The notes under the pieces were generated by a model. That model worked only from the letters and a program-made list of their open reading frames with translations. It searched no databases and was not told where the DNA came from. The position numbers were made by a program, and so were the translations under genes. This document shows positions 61,246-64,000 of a DNA stretch of 64,000 nucleotides, in pieces. Each line of letters starts with the position of its first letter. Positions within the stretch are counted from its first letter, which is position 1. The stretch spans positions 1,054,001-1,118,000 of the forward strand of contig CBDDCQ010000006.1 in assembly GCA_965226285.1 (NCBI GenBank). The letters are read 5' to 3'. Source of the stretch: CBDDCQ01 sp965226285. Its GTDB lineage: Bacteria > Bacteroidota > Bacteroidia > Flavobacteriales > Ichthyobacteriaceae.

Positions 61246-63687
61246 ATGAATGTTTTAAAATTCGGGGGTACTTCAGTAGCTAATGCTAAAAATATCTCCA
61301 AAGTCATTGAAATATTAAAAGAAAAATCCCAGCACTCTCCTTTAATCGTAGTTGTATCTGCACTAAGCGGTACTACAGATATGCTGTTAAAGGCTGGAAA
61401 TATAGCAATATCAGAAGTAGATATGTATAAGACAATTCTTTTAACTATTGAAAAAAGACATTTAGAGATCGTCAGAGAACTTATTCCTATTGATAAACGA
61501 AGTAATGTTTTGGCACAGGTTAAGAAGTTGCTGAATACCTTAGAAAGCATCTTAGAAGGAATTTCAATCTTGCAGGAATTTTCTAACAAAACGAAAGATA
61601 CTATCTTGAGTTTTGGAGAACGTCTCTCTTCTTACGTCATCAGTGAAGCACTCAAGTGTAAAATATCTGATACAAAATTACAAGATAGTAGGTTACTTGT
61701 CATTACCAATTCAAACTTTACAAGTGCAGAAGTCCTCTCAGAAATTACCACTGAAAGAGTTACAAACTTTTTTGCAAAAAACAAGGCACGTATTACCATT
61801 TTACCCGGTTTTATTGCTAGTGATATACAAGGGAATACCACTACGTTAGGACGAGGTGGATCGGATTATACAGCAGCGATTTTTGCAGGAATTTTAAATG
61901 CAGAAATACTAGAGATTTGGACGGATGTGAGCGGTATGTTCACTGCACATCCTAAGTGGGTTAAAGATGCTTTACCTATTGAAAAAATATCCTACGAAGA
62001 AGCCTTAGAATTATCTCACTTTGGTGCAAAAGTACTGTATCCTCCAACCATACGCCCCGTGTTAGAAAAACAAATTCCCATTGTTATTAAAAATATTTTT
62101 TCTCCTACAGAAAAGGGTACCCTAATTACAGAGAAACCCATAACGGGAAACATACAAGTAAGAGGAATTAGCCATATTGAAAAGGTAGCACTGATGACTT
62201 TAGAGGGTAACGGTATGGTAGGTATACCCGGTTTTTCTAAGAGGTGCTTTGAAGTGCTTGCACAACAAAAAATTAATATAATACTTATCACACAAGCCTC
62301 ATCAGAGCATTCTATCTGTATTGGTATTGCAGAAAGAGAGGCACATTTGGCAAAATCTTGTGTAGAAGAAGTTTTTGCATACGAAATCTTACAGGGTAAA
62401 ATTAATCCTCTAAAAATTGAAAAAAATCTCTCTATTATTGCATTAGTAGGAGATGGAATGAAAAACCATCAAGGCACCAGTGGAAAAATGTTTGAAGCAC
62501 TAGGAAGAAACAATGTAAATATTCGAGCTATTGCTCAAGGGTCTTCTGAAAGGAATATCTCTGTAGTCATCAGTAGTCAAGATGTAAAAAAAGGGTTGAA
62601 TTCCTTACATGCTGCTTTTTTTGAAAACCATATCAAAAAACTACATTTGTTTTTGATAGGTGTTGGTAATGTAGGAGGAAAATTCATTGCCCAAATCAAG
62701 CAACAGGAAAAATATTTAGCACGAAATTTAAGGCTGAAAATAGTTGTTGTTGCCCTTGCTAATTCTAAGAAAATGCACTTTGATGTACAAGGCATTGCCT
62801 TAGAAAATTGGAAAACCGCTCTACAAAAAAGCGATAATTTAAGTATAGATACTTTTTATAAGCGTGTAATATCATTAAACCTTCGCAACAGCATTTTTGT
62901 GGATAATACCGCTAGTGATACTATTGCATTCACTTACCAAAAGTATCTAAAAAAAAGCATTTCAGTGGTTACCTGTAATAAAGTGGCTTGTACCTCTAAG
63001 CTCGAAAATTACAAAAATCTTAAATCTTTATCTAGTGCTTATAATGTAGCCTTTCTTTATGAGACTAATGTAGGTGCTGGATTACCAATTATTGGCACAT
63101 TGAACAACTTAATTAGTTCTGGAGATCGTATTCAAAAAATAGAGGCTGTACTTTCAGGAAGTTTAAATTTTATCTTCAACCACTTCAGCCGGCAAAATTC
63201 GTTTTACCAAGCAGTGAAAGAAGCTATGGATTTGGGTTATACAGAACCTGATCCAAGAATTGATTTGAGCGGTGTAGATGTCGCTAGAAAAATCCTTATC
63301 TTAGCTAGGGAAAGTGGACTGAATATTAACTTAGAAGATATTGAAAACAATGCTTTTTTACCTCAGAATAGCTTAGAACTTAAAAATGTTGAAGATTTTA
63401 TGAACGATCTAAAAACCAATACTAAGGATTTTGAGAAGTTGTTACCAAAAGACCCCAATATAGAGTTAAAGTATGTTGCTTCGTTGAGTGAAGGTAAGGC
63501 AAGCGTTGGGCTACAAACTGTAGATAGTAAACATCCTTTTTACGGGCTCTCAGGCAGTGATAACATTGTACTGTTCTACACGGATCGTTACCCTAAAAAT
63601 CCACTTATTGTAAAAGGAGCTGGAGCCGGAGCTGATGTTACCGCCTCTGGGCTTTTTGCGGATATTATACGTATTGGTAATTTTTAA
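61246..63687 (+). CDS. thrA: Bifunctional aspartate kinase / homoserine dehydrogenase I
   Basis: 813 residues. The N-terminal aspartokinase (about 1-290) starts VLKFGGTSVANAKN and has LGRGGSDYTAAIFAG and EIWTDVSGMFTAHP. Two ACT regulatory segments follow (about 310-460; GNGMVGIPGFSKRCFEVLAQ and MKNHQGTSGKMFEALGRNNV), usually the site of threonine feedback. The homoserine dehydrogenase part (about 465-813) has the NAD(P) motif GVGNVGGKFIAQI, ETNVGAGLPIIGTLNNLI and GYTEPDPRIDLSGVDVARKI. It catalyses the first and third steps from aspartate to threonine and methionine. thrB follows 14 bp later. Its codon choice (more ATT, GTT, CTT) differs from the neighbouring ribosomal genes. Confidence 0.97.
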   Translation: MNVLKFGGTSVANAKNISKVIEILKEKSQHSPLIVVVSALSGTTDMLLKAGNIAISEVDMYKTILLTIEKRHLEIVRELIPIDKRSNVLAQVKKLLNTLESILEGISILQEFSNKTKDTILSFGERLSSYVISEALKCKISDTKLQDSRLLVITNSNFTSAEVLSEITTERVTNFFAKNKARITILPGFIASDIQGNTTTLGRGGSDYTAAIFAGILNAEILEIWTDVSGMFTAHPKWVKDALPIEKISYEEALELSHFGAKVLYPPTIRPVLEKQIPIVIKNIFSPTEKGTLITEKPITGNIQVRGISHIEKVALMTLEGNGMVGIPGFSKRCFEVLAQQKINIILITQASSEHSICIGIAEREAHLAKSCVEEVFAYEILQGKINPLKIEKNLSIIALVGDGMKNHQGTSGKMFEALGRNNVNIRAIAQGSSERNISVVISSQDVKKGLNSLHAAFFENHIKKLHLFLIGVGNVGGKFIAQIKQQEKYLARNLRLKIVVVALANSKKMHFDVQGIALENWKTALQKSDNLSIDTFYKRVISLNLRNSIFVDNTASDTIAFTYQKYLKKSISVVTCNKVACTSKLENYKNLKSLSSAYNVAFLYETNVGAGLPIIGTLNNLISSGDRIQKIEAVLSGSLNFIFNHFSRQNSFYQAVKEAMDLGYTEPDPRIDLSGVDVARKILILARESGLNINLEDIENNAFLPQNSLELKNVEDFMNDLKTNTKDFEKLLPKDPNIELKYVASLSEGKASVGLQTVDSKHPFYGLSGSDNIVLFYTDRYPKNPLIVKGAGAGADVTASGLFADIIRIGNF

Positions 63688-63701
63688 AATCTCTTAAAAA
63701 A

Positions 63702-64000
63702 ATGAAACAAAAGAGTGTCGAAGTTTTTTGTCCTGCTACAGTGGCAAATGTCTCTTGCGGTTTTGATGTGCTGGGGATGGCTCTGGAGAATGTAGGAGAT
63801 CGGATGGTTATCACTGAGAATGTTAGAAAAGGAATCAATATTACTAAAATTGTCGGTCAAGATATTCCATTAGAGGCTCATAGAAATGTGGCAGGTGTTG
63901 CAGCATTGGAAATGTTATCTGCATTGGATGTAACGATTGGTTTTAATATTGAAATCTATAAAAATATTAAATCTGGTAGTGGCATTGGAAGTAGTGCAGC
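63702..64000 (+). CDS. thrB: Homoserine kinase, N-terminal part (cut by window edge)
   Basis: Phosphorylates homoserine for threonine synthesis. The 99 codons in the window read VFCPATVANVSCGFDVLGMA, the usual ThrB start, and reach the GHMP-kinase ATP motif SGSGIGSSAA at the right edge. The rest lies outside. It follows thrA by 14 bp, giving the order thrA-thrB. Confidence 0.95.
   Translation, partial: MKQKSVEVFCPATVANVSCGFDVLGMALENVGDRMVITENVRKGINITKIVGQDIPLEAHRNVAGVAALEMLSALDVTIGFNIEIYKNIKSGSGIGSSA

Overview
The window is about 64 kb of AT-rich chromosome from a member of the Bacteroidota, most likely the class Flavobacteriia. The evidence is the recurring TAnnTTTG promoter box, weak or absent Shine-Dalgarno sequences, Bacteroidota-typical families (DUF3078, FISUMP-domain lipoproteins, holA divergent from a lone HSDR_N protein) and surface-lipoprotein export signals. 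I cannot name the species from sequence alone. No prophage, CRISPR array or intact insertion sequence is visible.

Layout. 1-8.2 kb: dnaK (cut by the left edge), a PduO-type adenosyltransferase, a small membrane protein, htpG and a secreted LacZ-type beta-galactosidase. 8.2-8.9 kb: a gap with a strong candidate small RNA that has its own promoter, closing stem and intrinsic terminator. 8.9-19.6 kb: a porin, lepA-yebC, dxs with a DUF3078 protein, tRNA-Asn, and a tig-clpP-clpX cluster. 19.7-24.3 kb: a 1355-residue surface lipoprotein with eleven repeats and a FISUMP domain, bracketed by two copies of the same perfect 28-nt palindrome. 24.5-38.2 kb: DUF2891 lipoprotein, prfC, a class III aminotransferase, a recent tandem duplication of an outer-membrane protein gene plus a third decayed copy, uvrB, an atypical Nramp transporter, cysD-cysN and a TMTC-like GT-C/TPR protein.

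38.3-46.8 kb is the most interesting part: six tightly packed plus-strand genes. I read them as a divergent J-like protein, a membrane-anchored coiled-coil protein with a GrpE-like C-terminus, an 843-residue Hsp70, a lipoprotein with a coiled coil, a protein kinase fused to an AAA+ ATPase, and a TerB-like protein. Their Ile and Val codons lean to ATT and GTT, whereas the neighbours lean to ATA and GTA, and a possible transposase scrap lies just downstream. The first gene begins with an 11-C tract preceded by two overlapping ATGs in different frames. Tract length would therefore choose between two N-termini or turn the gene off. I propose a phase-variable, membrane-tethered chaperone/kinase/AAA system, possibly for defence or envelope stress. 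The function is inference; the gene order and the tract are seen directly.

47-64 kb returns to core genes: an EEP-family hydrolase, holA and its divergent HSDR_N partner, a second repeat/FISUMP lipoprotein, a long minus-strand run (AGCS symporter, HhH protein, pgk, xth, OmpA-like lipoprotein, LysE-type exporter, TerB-DnaJ protein), infC-rpmI-rplT with a well-formed promoter and terminator, a DUF3667 protein, and finally thrA and the start of thrB behind a likely 28-codon leader peptide. The thr genes make threonine from aspartate; cysD/cysN activate sulfate; tig, clpPX, dnaK and htpG are the standard protein-quality-control set against which the 38-47 kb chaperone genes look like a second, specialised set.
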